From positions 12,276,001-12,340,000 of the forward strand of contig CP093831.1 in NCBI GenBank assembly GCA_033063855.1: a stretch of 64,000 nt of DNA, written 5' to 3'. A program made the position numbers and the translations under genes. The stretch comes from Smittia aterrima. Lineage: Eukaryota; Arthropoda; Insecta; Diptera; Chironomidae. This document shows positions 1 to 9,668 of this stretch, in pieces (position 1 is the first letter of the stretch; each line of letters begins with the position of its first letter). The notes beneath the pieces are model-generated. The model was not told the origin of the DNA and searched no databases. It saw nothing but the letters and a program-made list of their open reading frames with translations.

Positions 1-318
1 AGTGAATTTCATTGTTTGGTTGCGGAATGTCGAGACGGTGTTGAAGGAATAAGAGTTGTCTCCTTCTTTGACAAGCTGAACTGTAGCCGAAACGGTGCCA
101 GCCATTTTCCTCACGAGATATCCGACACCTGAAAGAAGAGTTCGCGTAAGTTCAAAGCAAGGTTTAAAGATTCAAGGTTATTTCATTTGTTCTTTCACAA
201 ATTGTGAATCACGATTCTTTTTATTTCTTTTATTGTTATTTTACTTACCGAGCTCTTGCAAGAACTCATCGAACTTTTCGCTTCTTTCTAACTTGTACTT
301 CTTGAATTGCACAGACAT
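1..318 (-). CDS. Fatty-acid-binding protein 1 (5' part; runs off window start)
   Basis: Cytosolic lipid-carrier family (calycin fold), which binds fatty acids or retinoids. Exon 1 is 249-318 (start ATG at 318, N-terminus MSVQFKKYKL) and exon 2 runs from 128 to the window edge. The junction is G|GT to give the typical GVGYLVRKMA stretch after helix 2, followed by a valine/threonine-rich strand region. The C-terminal half, with the Arg-x-Tyr ligand-binding residues, lies outside the window. The exon 1 length (70 nt) and intron phase match FABP2 and FABP3 here. Its intron and upstream DNA are almost identical to those of FABP4 (14,320-15,000), although the exons are not. Family assignment is firm; ligand is unknown. 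Confidence 0.85.
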
Positions 319-1163
319 TTTATTCAATGAAAGTTGAATTGGAATTATTCAGAAAGTTTATTTTAGTGCTGACGTCGCTTCAAAGGCTACAACTCGAATG
401 CGATCAAGAATGTTTTTTCGTTTCTGTTTTCTCTTGTTCGCATTTAAAGAATTTTATATGTGAGCGATAAGCGTGGCTTTCTCTCTCACCACAGAATATT
501 TTTGAATGAAATTCTCACTGAAGCAATGTGTGGTTACAATGTCTCAACATGTCAAAAGTTATTTGGTTTAGTTAAGAAATTACGATGAGAAACAAAACGA
601 AAATGCATTTGAATTTCTTTATTTCTGAGTTGCACATATCAGAGATAACTTATCTCCTTGTCAAATGATATCAAATTTGTCATAGAATGCTTCTAAACAG
701 CTCTGTAGTATCGCCATGCGTTTATTCCTTCTTGTGTGTAAATTGTCGTCATCATCCAGATCTCAGAGAAGACTCTCTCTCAATTCTTATCGGAGGCTCA
801 AAGTCGTTCATCGTTATCAACATATTTTCATCGATCATTTTAAGGCAATTCACACTTTCTCCATCCAATAGATGACTCTTCATCATCATTCAAGACGAAC
901 CATAAATTTAATTCCTTGTCATCTGTTGAGACTCTGATTGTATAACATTCGCGATCGTAGTCATTGTAGATCATTCGCTCTTGAATCATTTTAAAAATTG
1001 GTCAGTCGTCCTCCATAAAAAAATTGACCAGGAAAAGGATAGAATCCGTCGAAGTTATGTATGTATGGTCACCAATCTGTATTTTTATAATAAATTGACA
1101 TTTTAATCAAAAGGCGAATCAATTTTTCGTTTATCTTTCACGTTTTATTTCTTATTTCAGTTA
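319..1163. other. Intergenic: FABP1 upstream region and FABP2 3' flank
   Basis: No gene seen. Positions 319 to about 835 are closely similar to 14,530 to about 15,017 upstream of FABP4, so this is duplicated promoter DNA. About 840-1,163 has no counterpart in copy C, because of the deletion or insertion described at 15,017. Confidence 0.7.
644..654. promoter_or_regulatory. Paired GATA motif upstream of FABP1
   Basis: GATAACTTATC is two GATA sites in inverted orientation sharing a central base. The same 11 bp occurs at 14,833-14,843 upstream of FABP4. GATA factors drive many insect gut genes, so a role in FABP expression is plausible but is inferred only. Confidence 0.35.
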
Positions 1164-1619
1164 TCAATCGATTGCTTTGAACCATCTTGTAGCTACAACA
1201 TCTCCTAAACTATAAATCACGACAAGTTCAGTATCACTGAAAATCCTTTCGACCCTGAAAGCTCCTTTGCCTTTCTGCTGTTGAATCATTTTATTCCCAT
1301 CGAACGTTATTAAACATTTTATTATCCTTCCGTCCATTGTGTTCTCATCAAATTCCTCGTTTAATTTAAATTTAATCGAACGACTTTTAAATGCCGAGAC
1401 AGTGTTGAATGAATAAGAGTCTTCTTCTCCTTCTTTTACAAGCTGAAGTGTCGTCGAAAAGTTGTTTGCCATTTTTCTTACAAAGAAGTTCACACCTGAG
1501 TGAGTGGAAGTCGTAAAAAAAATATTTAAACGTCTTTAACGCTTCTTACCATTTGCTGCTAAGAATTCCTCAAAGTTTTCACTTCTATCTAATTTATATT
1601 TTCTAAACTGAACCGACAT
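1164..1619 (-). CDS. Fatty-acid-binding protein 2
   Basis: Complete 133-residue FABP, the usual family length. Exon 1 is 1,550-1,619 (ATG at 1,619, MSVQFRKYKLDRSENFEEFL) and exon 2 is 1,164-1,495, split by a 54-nt intron in the same phase as FABP1. Recognisable features are the GVNFFVRKMA helix-turn, the FKLNEEFDE strand, a DGR turn and the C-terminal GDVVATRWFKAI. The usual ligand-clamping Arg-x-Tyr reads Arg-Trp-Phe here, losing the tyrosine hydroxyl. It lies between FABP1 and TTC1 in copy A; the corresponding stretch is missing from copy C. Confidence 0.88.
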
Positions 1620-1864
1620 GCTTGTAACTTCTTTCGCTGTTAATAGGAAAATGCCAATTTAAGCTTGAAACAGCGAACATCGATATCGCTATCTCAAACA
1701 TTTAGTCGCTCACGTAAAAATTATCATTGTTGTCGAAAAGATTTTGATGAAAATATTAAAGCGAATGAATTTATGTTAACAAGACAGTTTATTGATAATC
1801 CCTTAGTTTCTTTACATTTATCTCTTTTGAAAATTCTCAAATTCTCCTATCTAAAGCAATCCTC

Positions 1865-2719
1865 TCATTGCTTTGAACCTTGATTAAAGTTAACGGAATA
1901 CGATCCTGTCGAAGAATCTTGTTTTAGCTCGAAATTGTTTGTTGAGAGTCCGAAAGGTCGTAGAATCATGTTTCCGAGATCTTTGAGTTTGTCAATCATT
2001 TCCGCTTTCATCTTTTCATTTCGTTCATTAATTAGTGGTGTTAGTCTGACTTGTGCTGACAGTGCATCATGATTTCCAGGATCGAGCTCAAGAGCTTTTT
2101 TGTAATCTGCAAGACTTTCATCGAGTTTATCAGTTTCCTCGTAGAGAGCAGCTCGTCTAAAATGTTAAATGAGATGTTAAAATAAAGTAAACAAAGTTAA
2201 AGTGTCAAGTCATTCTTACCTAAGTAGAACTTTAACATAATTTGGGTTAAATTCAATAGCTTTACTGCAATCATCGATAGCAGCAGGTTTCATGTCTAAC
2301 TTTTGCTTTGCTGCAGCTCGATTTCCATACAAAACTGATCTCTCTGTCGCACAAGCCACTGGGCAGGTTCTTAAGGCGTTAGTGTAGATCTCAGCTGATT
2401 TTAAGTAGTCTCCATTCTTAAATGAATCGTTTCCTTCTTTTTTCAACTCCTCCGCTTTCAGTTTAGCTGATTCTCGTTCTTCGTCTGTTTGATCTTTCTC
2501 GAATTCTCTTTGGGATTCATCATCAATCAAATCGAGAGCCTCACAGTCTTTGAATTCATCCTTTTCTTTTTCATTCTCGTCTGAATCACTATTTGACTCG
2601 CGTTCCAATTCAGAAATTTTAATTCCCGTGGTTTCCTCTATTAGCTCATTAACAATTTTCTCATTCGCGTCTTCGAATAGTTCATCGTCTGTCGATATTA
2701 TGTTATCTTTCTTCTCCAT
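1865..2719 (-). CDS. TTC1: Tetratricopeptide repeat protein 1 (TTC1), intact copy A
   Basis: Cytosolic TPR adaptor. TTC1 homologs bind Hsp70/Hsp90 C-termini and signalling partners. Exon 1 is 2,220-2,719 and exon 2 is 1,865-2,156, joined AG|A, giving 263 residues. The start is the ATG of MEKKDN at 2,719; the open frame above it reaches a stop after a few codons. The first 90 residues are acidic and disordered. Three TPR units follow (from KKEGNDSFKNGDY through ALELDPGN), then the highly conserved TTC1 tail ILRPFGLSTNNF and KQDSSTGSYS. It is head-to-head with the MICOS gene (about 230 bp between ATGs). Copies B and C of this gene are broken, so this is probably the only functional one in the window. 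Confidence 0.9.
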
Positions 2720-2949
2720 GTTTACGATATCTAAACTCAATCACGTATCACGTTTAGCAAAAAATGAATTCTTAAGAAAACAATTTTTTTTTGTTTTGAT
2801 GAAAGTGTAGTCTGTTTGAGTTCGACACTCGATTTTAAGTTAGAGAGGTCGCAAAAAATTATATAAAATTGATCTTCGCTCTTCGTCGGGTAAATATTGA
2901 AAATTTAGAAATTTTAAGCTTTCTAATAAGTTTTCTAAATTGCAGCAAC
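2720..2949. promoter_or_regulatory. Shared divergent promoter of TTC1 and the MICOS gene
   Basis: 230 bp separate the two start codons on opposite strands. The segment includes a likely 5' UTR intron of the MICOS gene: donor GTAAAT at about 2,890 and acceptor ending at 2,945, just before the ATG. The same arrangement is kept in copies B and C. Confidence 0.5.
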
Positions 2950-3712
2950 ATGCTTCGCAGAGTCTTCATTCCGGGAGGTCCATTGCTTGGCGCAGTGGCC
3001 ATTGCAAAAGCTGACGAGCCAGTTGTCGAGAAGAAAACGAAAAGTTTGATTTGCAAACCGAGCGCTCTTCCGATTTACACTGTTGACAGGTGGTTATCAG
3101 CTGCTTGATACCTTTATCAATCAAACTAATTTGTTATTTTAGCGTTGCAAAGCCGCAATGTGAGCATAAGCCATCGAAACTTGCAGCGACGATTGAGGAA
3201 GGGATTAAAAGTGTTCGTCATGAAGTCTCCAAAGTGACAGACGTCTACGATACCCAGAAAGCTGAATTCGATAAATTTTATGTCAAGACCATGAAGGACA
3301 CTCAACGTAAGTGAAATGTCAAGCTTTTGGTTCAATTTGACAAGCTTTTACATTCTTCTTTTAATTTTCCATAGACATCCGAAACTACTTGCAAGAAGAA
3401 GACAACACACTTCCACGAGTGGGAGCGATAGCTGTTGGTTCTCTTACTGGAGTTGTACTTGGCGTTCGTGGTGGATTCTTCAAAAAACTCTTCTACGCTT
3501 CCATCACTGGATCAGCTGTTGCCTCTGTCTGTTACCCTCGTGATGCTAAGAAGTATGCGCAAGTAGTTTACAACTTTGCTTATGGCATCAAGCCAGGAGA
3601 TGAACGTCAAAAGGATCTTCCTAAGTTCCCAACAACTTTTGGCGAAGTCAAGGATCACGTCGTCAGTCTTTCGTCGTTGGCATATGAAGCAGCTTTCGGT
3701 AGCAAAAAATAA
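2950..3712 (+). CDS. MICOS complex subunit MIC26/MIC27-like (apolipoprotein O family), intact copy A
   Basis: Inner-mitochondrial-membrane protein that helps form cristae junctions. Exons are 2,950-3,089, 3,143-3,306 and 3,375-3,712, 213 residues, with all phases consistent. The N-terminus MLRRVFIPGGPLLGAVAIAK is followed by a soluble segment with DVYDTQKAEFDKFYV. The signature hairpin of two glycine-rich membrane segments comes next (GAIAVGSLTGVVLGVRGG and LFYASITGSAVASVCYP), and then YNFAYGIKPGDE. ApoO family membership is clear; whether it is nearer MIC26 or MIC27 is not resolved. Its B and C copies have lost the start codon and the frame respectively. Confidence 0.88.
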
Positions 3713-4391
3713 ATCTTTCGAGCCCTTAATTTATTCCGAAAAACCGAAATAAAGTGAGTCTTTAGCGAAATTGTTATGATGTTAATTATTTATTTTGTTC
3801 CAAGAATGATTGACGGGAAAATTGAGGAGAAATGAATCTTCATGAAATATTCGATAATTTTCACTTGGCTGGCAACACGCCTTCGATGTTCGAAGGAAGA
3901 GCGGAGTGGCAAAGTCAATTTATCACTTCCAATTTCCTATTATCGAACTCATTGAGTTAGGAAGAAATTGATTGACGAGGTTACGCAACAGTTTATAAGA
4001 GAATGAAAAATGTTTCAAGCCTGAAAGGAAAAGGAGACTCAGAAGAAGAAAGAACTAAAAACTCATTAAAGTCATTTCAAACTGAATTTAATTTATTTAT
4101 TCGGAGTTTCTTTAACGATGATGATGATGATTTCCTTAAACTTAGTTTCATGCTTTCGCTTTAGACATTTATTTGATTTGAGAGAAGAAAAATCTTTTCT
4201 TGACGAGTTAATTAAATTTTCAAGACTGGTGGAGCTAGAAAAACTTTTCGTGATCTACTTCTCATAAGAATTCGAAAAGAAGAAGGAAAGTCTGTGCATT
4301 ATTCATTAGAGCGATAAATTTGAAACTAAACGATGAAGTCCACTCAGCGTGAAAAGAGATTTCTTAGCTTAAAGTGCAATTGAGGTTCTCC
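3713..4391. other. Intergenic between MICOS gene and F-box gene 1 (copy A)
   Basis: No gene seen. AATAAA-type polyadenylation sequence lies just after the MICOS stop at about 3,749. A short GAT trinucleotide run lies near 4,118-4,132 and is one or two units shorter in the matching C segment (17,108-17,120). The whole stretch is duplicated at 16,705-17,388. Confidence 0.7.
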
Positions 4392-5984
4392 TTAAAATAA
4401 TTTAGGATTATAAAAGGGATTCAAGTCAGTTTCTTGAAGAATAAGTTCAATTTGATGTGAATTACAAATATCTTGGACTTCTTTTCGATTAGAACTCAAA
4501 ACTTTTATGTTCAAATATCGAATCTTCGTCAGTTTGCTCAAAATTCTTCTCAAACTTGATGGATCAATAAATGCGTCTATGTAGTTGAACGTCTCGAGGT
4601 TGGTCAGATGTTCGGCGAGAATGTGTTCATCGAAGTACAGCTTAGAGCGAGTGCTAAGTGTAAGATGATGGATCGTAGAATGTCGTCCCAAGAATTCATT
4701 CAGATAATCGAAGTCATTGGCCGAAAATATCTCTTCACTGAGATATTCGATTGTCTTGAGCTCCTTTGATGTAACTTGAATTTCTTTCAAGTCCGATGGT
4801 TTCGATTTAAAGGAAATCGTCTTCAGATGTTCAAAGGCTGAAACCAACCGAAGCTCATCTGGGTTCAAACAGTAATCGAGACACAAAACTCTCAAGTTCG
4901 GGAAGATCTCAACGAAGCTTTGCATAAATGCATTTGTGTTTTCACTTTTTTCTTTTTTATAGTTCAATTCTATAACGCTTGGTGAGTAGATGTCCTTGCA
5001 CGATCTGATAGACGAAATCAGATGGTCTGAAGCGATTATTTCGAAAGGAGGATCATCGATATATTCACCTTGCGTAGAAATTGAGATCTTAGTCAATTTT
5101 CTATTGGAAGGCAATATTTGCTTGAAAAGTAAACGGAACCAAACGTCTTCGTTATACTCTTTAAGGTTCAACTCAATTGATTTTAAATTTCGTTGACTGA
5201 GAAAGAATTTTTCTGCAATCTTGTCATGTTTCCAAATCCCACCAAAAAGAGAAAACTTTTCTAGTTGAAACGGCATTTCACCCATCAGCTCTGTCTTAAA
5301 TATTTTTTCACAATTATAAAAGTGAAGTTCCTTCAGACTCTTCTGCTTCATCAAGAACATTTCCAACATGTTTTGTCCAAATTCTGTCACACCGTTGAAT
5401 GAAAGATATTTCAAGTTGATCGCATTTCGAAATATCTTCATGCAGATGGAAGCGTTTATATCGAAACCGATTCTCTCAATGTTAATTGAAGGATTAGGTA
5501 TCGTAATAAACTTCTCTCGCTGCTCTTGGCTGTAGTAATGTTCAAATAAAACGTGCTCTCTGCTCATGGCTTTGTTAGCGTATATGAATGAACAACATTT
5601 CAAATTTTCAAAAGGCGCTAACAGATTTTCTAGATCGAATCTGTTAATGAAAAGTTTTAAAATTATGTCAACGACTGAGCTTCCGAATATCTCGCCAATT
5701 TCGATCGCATACTTTGTCTCGATATTTGATATATTCTGACTTTCACTAGCAATCTTCAGATTTCGATAACGGCGCTTTGATTGTTCCATGATCGTCAGCA
5801 TAGTCGTAAGGTTCATCGAATCAAGGATAAGTCTCACTTTAGCACTCAACTTTTGTGAACCAGCAAATATTTCAGCAAACTTTGTACAAGTCTCCGTAAC
5901 GTTTAAGAGACTTTTCCAGTCTAGTTTCTCAAATATCTGAATCAGATTATTCTCGGGTAAGTTAATAAAATTGATTTCCGTCAT
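4392..5984 (-). CDS. F-box/leucine-rich-repeat protein 1, copy A
   Basis: 530 residues in a single coding exon. An N-terminal F-box at residues 5-45 (INLPENNLIQIFEKLDWKSL, then CTKFAEIF) would bind Skp1 in an SCF ubiquitin ligase. It is followed by irregular leucine-rich repeats to the C-terminus (for example FPNLRVLCLDYC and LTNLETFNYIDAF), the likely substrate-binding solenoid. No known ortholog is recognised. An acceptor TTTTAAG directly precedes the ATG, so a short 5' UTR intron is likely, as in all four paralogs. The segment around 4,741-4,980 matches F-box gene 2 better than its own copy in C (17,389-18,978), indicating gene conversion. Confidence 0.82.
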   Translation of the reverse strand: MTEINFINLPENNLIQIFEKLDWKSLLNVTETCTKFAEIFAGSQKLSAKVRLILDSMNLTTMLTIMEQSKRRYRNLKIASESQNISNIETKYAIEIGEIFGSSVVDIILKLFINRFDLENLLAPFENLKCCSFIYANKAMSREHVLFEHYYSQEQREKFITIPNPSINIERIGFDINASICMKIFRNAINLKYLSFNGVTEFGQNMLEMFLMKQKSLKELHFYNCEKIFKTELMGEMPFQLEKFSLFGGIWKHDKIAEKFFLSQRNLKSIELNLKEYNEDVWFRLLFKQILPSNRKLTKISISTQGEYIDDPPFEIIASDHLISSIRSCKDIYSPSVIELNYKKEKSENTNAFMQSFVEIFPNLRVLCLDYCLNPDELRLVSAFEHLKTISFKSKPSDLKEIQVTSKELKTIEYLSEEIFSANDFDYLNEFLGRHSTIHHLTLSTRSKLYFDEHILAEHLTNLETFNYIDAFIDPSSLRRILSKLTKIRYLNIKVLSSNRKEVQDICNSHQIELILQETDLNPFYNPKLF

Positions 5985-6150
5985 CTTAAAATAATTTCAA
6001 AAGTTTATGATAACGAACAAATTTTTTTTAATGATTTTACCTTCAATGCTTCTTGTTGAAATGTTTTCTTTGGACTAACTTCGATAGAAACGTTGACAGT
6101 AAGGAGAATCGTATCGAAAGAAGAGAAGGAGAACATACCTGAGCTAAGCC

Positions 6151-6167
6151 GCTTAGCCTAAGCGGTT
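6151..6167. repeat. 17-bp near-perfect palindrome beside a splice donor
   Basis: CCGCTTAG C CTAAGCGG, two 8-bp arms around one base. On the minus strand it lies about a dozen bases before a GTATGT donor in the presumed 5' leader of F-box gene 1. It is present in copy C (19,143-19,159) but collapsed to one arm upstream of both F-box gene 2 copies. Confidence 0.55.
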
Positions 6168-6493
6168 TGAGATTCTTGGTAAAGGAGAATTTGCACTTTT
6201 AGTAATAAACATCAGGTAATAAATGCAAATGAGCCAGACGTAAATTGTTGGGATCTAATAAAGAGAAGAGAGTAATCAGCCAGAATGGACTTTTTCCTCT
6301 TCGCTAGGACATTTAAACTTCAATATCTTATGATTAGAATCTTTAGGAAAATTCGAACGAAAATATTTGACCGAAGGCTTCGAGTTTAAGATTTTACGTA
6401 AGATTTATTCATTACAGCCAAAAATTGATGATAAAGATTTGAACATATTTTTATTTTTACTTAAAGTGCAAATAAGTTTCCCCTCAAAATAAT

Positions 6494-8110
6494 TTAGGAA
6501 TCAAAACTAATTCTTTCTTCTTGAGAGTTAAGTTTTTGAAATTCAAGTTCGATTTTAAGTGAATCGCAAATTTCTTGGACTTCTTTTCGATCAGCATTGA
6601 AAACTTTAATGTTCAAAGATCGAATCGATTTCAGTTGGCTCAAGATTCTTCTCAAGCTGGATGGATCCACAAGTGCTTCTTTATAGTGCAACCATTCGTC
6701 CTTTGTCAGATGCTGAGCGAAATATTGTCCAGATTCATGGAAGTATAAATCAGATTGAGTGTGAAGTGCAAGATGATGGATCGTTGAATGACGTCCCAAG
6801 AATTCATGCAGATAATCGAAGTCGATTGCAACCCATCTCTCTTCACTGAGATATTCGATTGTCGTGAGCTCCTTTGATGTAATTTGAATTTCTTTCAAGT
6901 CCGATGGTTTCGATTTAAAGGAAATCGTCTTCAGATGTTTAAAGGCTGAAACCAACCGAAGCTCATCTGGGTTCAAACAGTAATCGAGACACAAAACTCT
7001 CAAGTTCGGGAAGATCTCTACGAAGCTTTGCATAAATGCATTTGAGTTTTCAAAATATCCTTTTGCATATTTAAGTACAAGAACTTTCGGTGAGTAGATG
7101 TCCTTGCACGATCTGATCTTTGAAATCAGAGTATCGTCTGACGCGATTGTTGCGAGAGGAAGTTTTTTTTGACGAAAAGCTATAGTAGAAATTAGGATCT
7201 CAGTCAGCTTTCTATAAGAAGGCAATATTTGCTTGAAAAGTAAATTGAACCAAACGTCTTCGTTATACTCTTTAAGGCTCAACTCAATTGTTTTTAAATT
7301 TCGTTGACTGAGAAAGAATTTTTTTGCAATCTCGTCGTGTTCCCAAATCCCACCAAAAAGTGAAAACTTTTCTAGTTGAAACGGCATTTCACCCATCAGC
7401 TCTGTCTTAAATACTCCATCACAATATTGAAAGCAAAGTTCCTTCAAACTCTTTTGTTTCATCAAGTATTTTTCTGTTTCCTCATAAACAGGAGATTGAA
7501 AGTGCAAGAAATTTAGATTCGTAGCGTTTCGAAAAATATTCGTGCACACAACAGTGTCACAAGAATCAATTTTTTCAATGTTCACTGACGGACTTGGTAT
7601 CTTGAAAAACCTCTCATATTGATCTTCTCTGTAGTAATACTTTAAATTAAATGCATCGAACATTTTTGCATTTTTGAACGAACAATTTTTTAATTTGTCG
7701 AAATACGACAAAAGAACTTCAAGATCGGGAATATTAATGTAGTGACCTAAACTTAAGTTAACGACTGAATCTCCGAAGATCTCGCCAACTTTAATCGCAT
7801 CTTTTGTGCACATGAACACATGATAAGCTTCTTTATCGCTAGGGATGTAAGTGAGTTCCCGAAGATGAACTACTGTGGTCTTCAAATTCCGATAGCGGCG
7901 TTTAGATTCTTCAAAGGGTCGCAGTGAATCCAAAATATGCCACGAATCAAGGACGACTATCGCTTTGTCATTTAAAATTTCTGTGTCAGCAAATATTTCA
8001 GCAAACTTTGTACAAGTCTCAGTAACGTTCAAAAGACTTTTCAAGTCTAGTTGGTCAAATATCTGAATCCAATTTTGCTTTGGTAAGTTGATCCAATTGA
8101 TTTCCGTCAT
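6494..8110 (-). CDS. F-box/leucine-rich-repeat protein 2, copy A
   Basis: 538 residues in one coding exon. It begins MTEINWINLPKQNWIQIFDQ with the F-box at residues 5-45, then degenerate leucine-rich repeats. It is a paralog of F-box gene 1: the N-terminal halves differ widely, while two blocks (MGEMPFQLEKFSLFGGIW to FKQILPS, and FMQSFVEIFPNLRVLCLDYC onward) are nearly identical. The likely role is the substrate receptor of an SCF ubiquitin ligase; substrate is unknown. Only about nine residues differ from its copy in C (20,795-22,411). It shares with gene 1 an upstream leader and a likely 5' UTR intron ending at the ATG. Confidence 0.82.
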   Translation of the reverse strand: MTEINWINLPKQNWIQIFDQLDLKSLLNVTETCTKFAEIFADTEILNDKAIVVLDSWHILDSLRPFEESKRRYRNLKTTVVHLRELTYIPSDKEAYHVFMCTKDAIKVGEIFGDSVVNLSLGHYINIPDLEVLLSYFDKLKNCSFKNAKMFDAFNLKYYYREDQYERFFKIPSPSVNIEKIDSCDTVVCTNIFRNATNLNFLHFQSPVYEETEKYLMKQKSLKELCFQYCDGVFKTELMGEMPFQLEKFSLFGGIWEHDEIAKKFFLSQRNLKTIELSLKEYNEDVWFNLLFKQILPSYRKLTEILISTIAFRQKKLPLATIASDDTLISKIRSCKDIYSPKVLVLKYAKGYFENSNAFMQSFVEIFPNLRVLCLDYCLNPDELRLVSAFKHLKTISFKSKPSDLKEIQITSKELTTIEYLSEERWVAIDFDYLHEFLGRHSTIHHLALHTQSDLYFHESGQYFAQHLTKDEWLHYKEALVDPSSLRRILSQLKSIRSLNIKVFNADRKEVQEICDSLKIELEFQKLNSQEERISFDS

Positions 8111-8574
8111 CTTAAAATAATTTCAAAAGTTTATGATAACGAACAAATATTTTTTTTTTCATGATTTTACCTTCAATGCTTCTTGTTGAAATGTTTTATT
8201 TGGACTAACTTCGATAGAAACGTTGACAGTAAGGAGAATCGTATCGAAAGAAGAGAAGGAGAACATACCTGAGCTAAGCGGTATAAGATTCTTGGTAATG
8301 CTGAAGGAAATTTTACATTCTTAGTAATAAACATCAGGTAATAAATGCAAATGAGCCAGACGTAAATTGTTGGGATCTAATAAAGAGAAATCGGCTAAAA
8401 TGCAATCACCTCGTGTTTGCTAGAAAATTTTCATGAAACTGTAAAGATTTTTTTTTTTTATTCTGCACTTAACGAGGTGCGATAAGAAGTTTTCTCCTGC
8501 ACAGCCAATCTGAAAGTTTCAAAGAATTTTTCTACCGAAGACGAAAAACTTTTTCCCTTACTCTACAAAAGTTT
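8111..8574. other. Intergenic/leader between F-box gene 2 and FSIP2-like gene (copy A)
   Basis: No gene seen. The first about 290 bp are the duplicated 5' leader and promoter of the F-box genes, including the GTATGT donor. A poly-T run lies near 8,450. The stretch is repeated at 22,412-22,875. Confidence 0.6.
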
Positions 8575-9668
8575 TTAAATTTCTACCGGGCATTTAACAA
8601 CTAAACTGATTTTCTTCGGTCGACTGTTGATCTTCTTGACCCGGATCGTCTTGTCGTCAGCGCTGATTTTCTTCTTGATTCGAATTTGTCGTCTGGAAAG
8701 TTTCGGTGATTCAATTAATTTAAACTTTATGAACTTTCATAACTTTTCCTACTCGCGATGCTTATCTGCAACTAAATTTTTCTTTCTAGCGAAGTCGAGG
8801 TTACGATAGAAAGCACGTTCATCAAGTTGAATCTTCTTCAAGTGCTGTTGCTGCTCAATCTCGTTCAATCGTTCTTTGTACTTGTCGATTCCAGTCATGA
8901 ACCTTTTAAAAGTTTTTTTCTTCTTTGAGATTTCCAATGAAATTTACTCAAAACTTACTTTGCCATTCGCTGACATTCTTGCTCCAGCTTGCGACGTTTC
9001 ATGACTTCCAAGACGGTTCCATAGCGCATTGGATTTGATGGCAAGCATCGCTTCGAATCCTCATCAGTCTCTCCGTATTTCTTGAGAAAGTTTTCTTTTT
9101 TCTTTGCAATCTTCTCAAATAGTAAGTTTGAGAGTTGGTAGCGATTCCAATCTAAGTCATGAACGTTCTGCATTCGTTTATTCGAAGCTTCGGCTTCTGT
9201 TCTCAAACGATGCAAAAGTTTGCGATAACTGTTGAAATCCTTTACTGAACAAACGACCTCGTTCTTCTCGGTGATAAAATTATTCTTACGTAGATGCTGA
9301 GAGAGTAAAATGTAAATTGAGCAGTTTACGGCAGCGGTTTATTATGCAAACGTCTTACGTTCAAGTGAACCTTACGTAAGAAGAAAGGCTTCAGATAGGG
9401 ATCGAGAAGTGGATTGTACTCGGAGGGAGTTTCACGGTTATGTGGATCGTAAAATGTGAAGTCATTAGCCGGAGTTTTCTGCCAAATCTGTTTGAATTAT
9501 TTCAAAAACGGAGATTTTATTCATGAGCTGAAACTTTCTTTTGTGGAAACTTACAGATTTTCCGAGCTTGCATTGAGTGAAGAGCAAGTTACAGTTTTTG
9601 ATTTGGCGGATCTGAATTTTATCGAGAAGATTCTTCGGACAGTTCACTGGACATTTTGGATCAATCAT
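8575..9668 (-). CDS. Small basic coiled protein, possibly related to FSIP2 N-terminal region, copy A
   Basis: Five exons in phase: 9,555-9,668, 9,359-9,487, 8,959-9,296, 8,753-8,902 and 8,575-8,692, about 282 residues. No catalytic domain is seen. Residues from exon 2 to early exon 3 (ETPSEYNPLLDPYLKPFF, then a K/R-rich stretch and VKDFNSYRKLLHRLRTEAE) recall the conserved N-terminal part of fibrous-sheath-interacting protein 2, a sperm-tail protein. This rests on memory and is weak. The rest is charged and helical (EIEQQQHLKKIQLDERAFYR). The last exon is the least certain: without its intron the frame stops at 8,749. The frame is also open above the chosen ATG. The copy at 22,876-23,969 is virtually identical. 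Confidence 0.62.

Noticed and set aside
2550..2810. Serine/phenylalanine-rich frame opposite TTC1, repeated in copies B and C
   Set aside because: Antisense shadow of the acidic TTC1 N-terminus.
2869..3108. Longer N-terminal extension of the MICOS protein
   Set aside because: It starts at TTG and reads through the likely 5' UTR intron; the ATG at 2,950 fits the family better.
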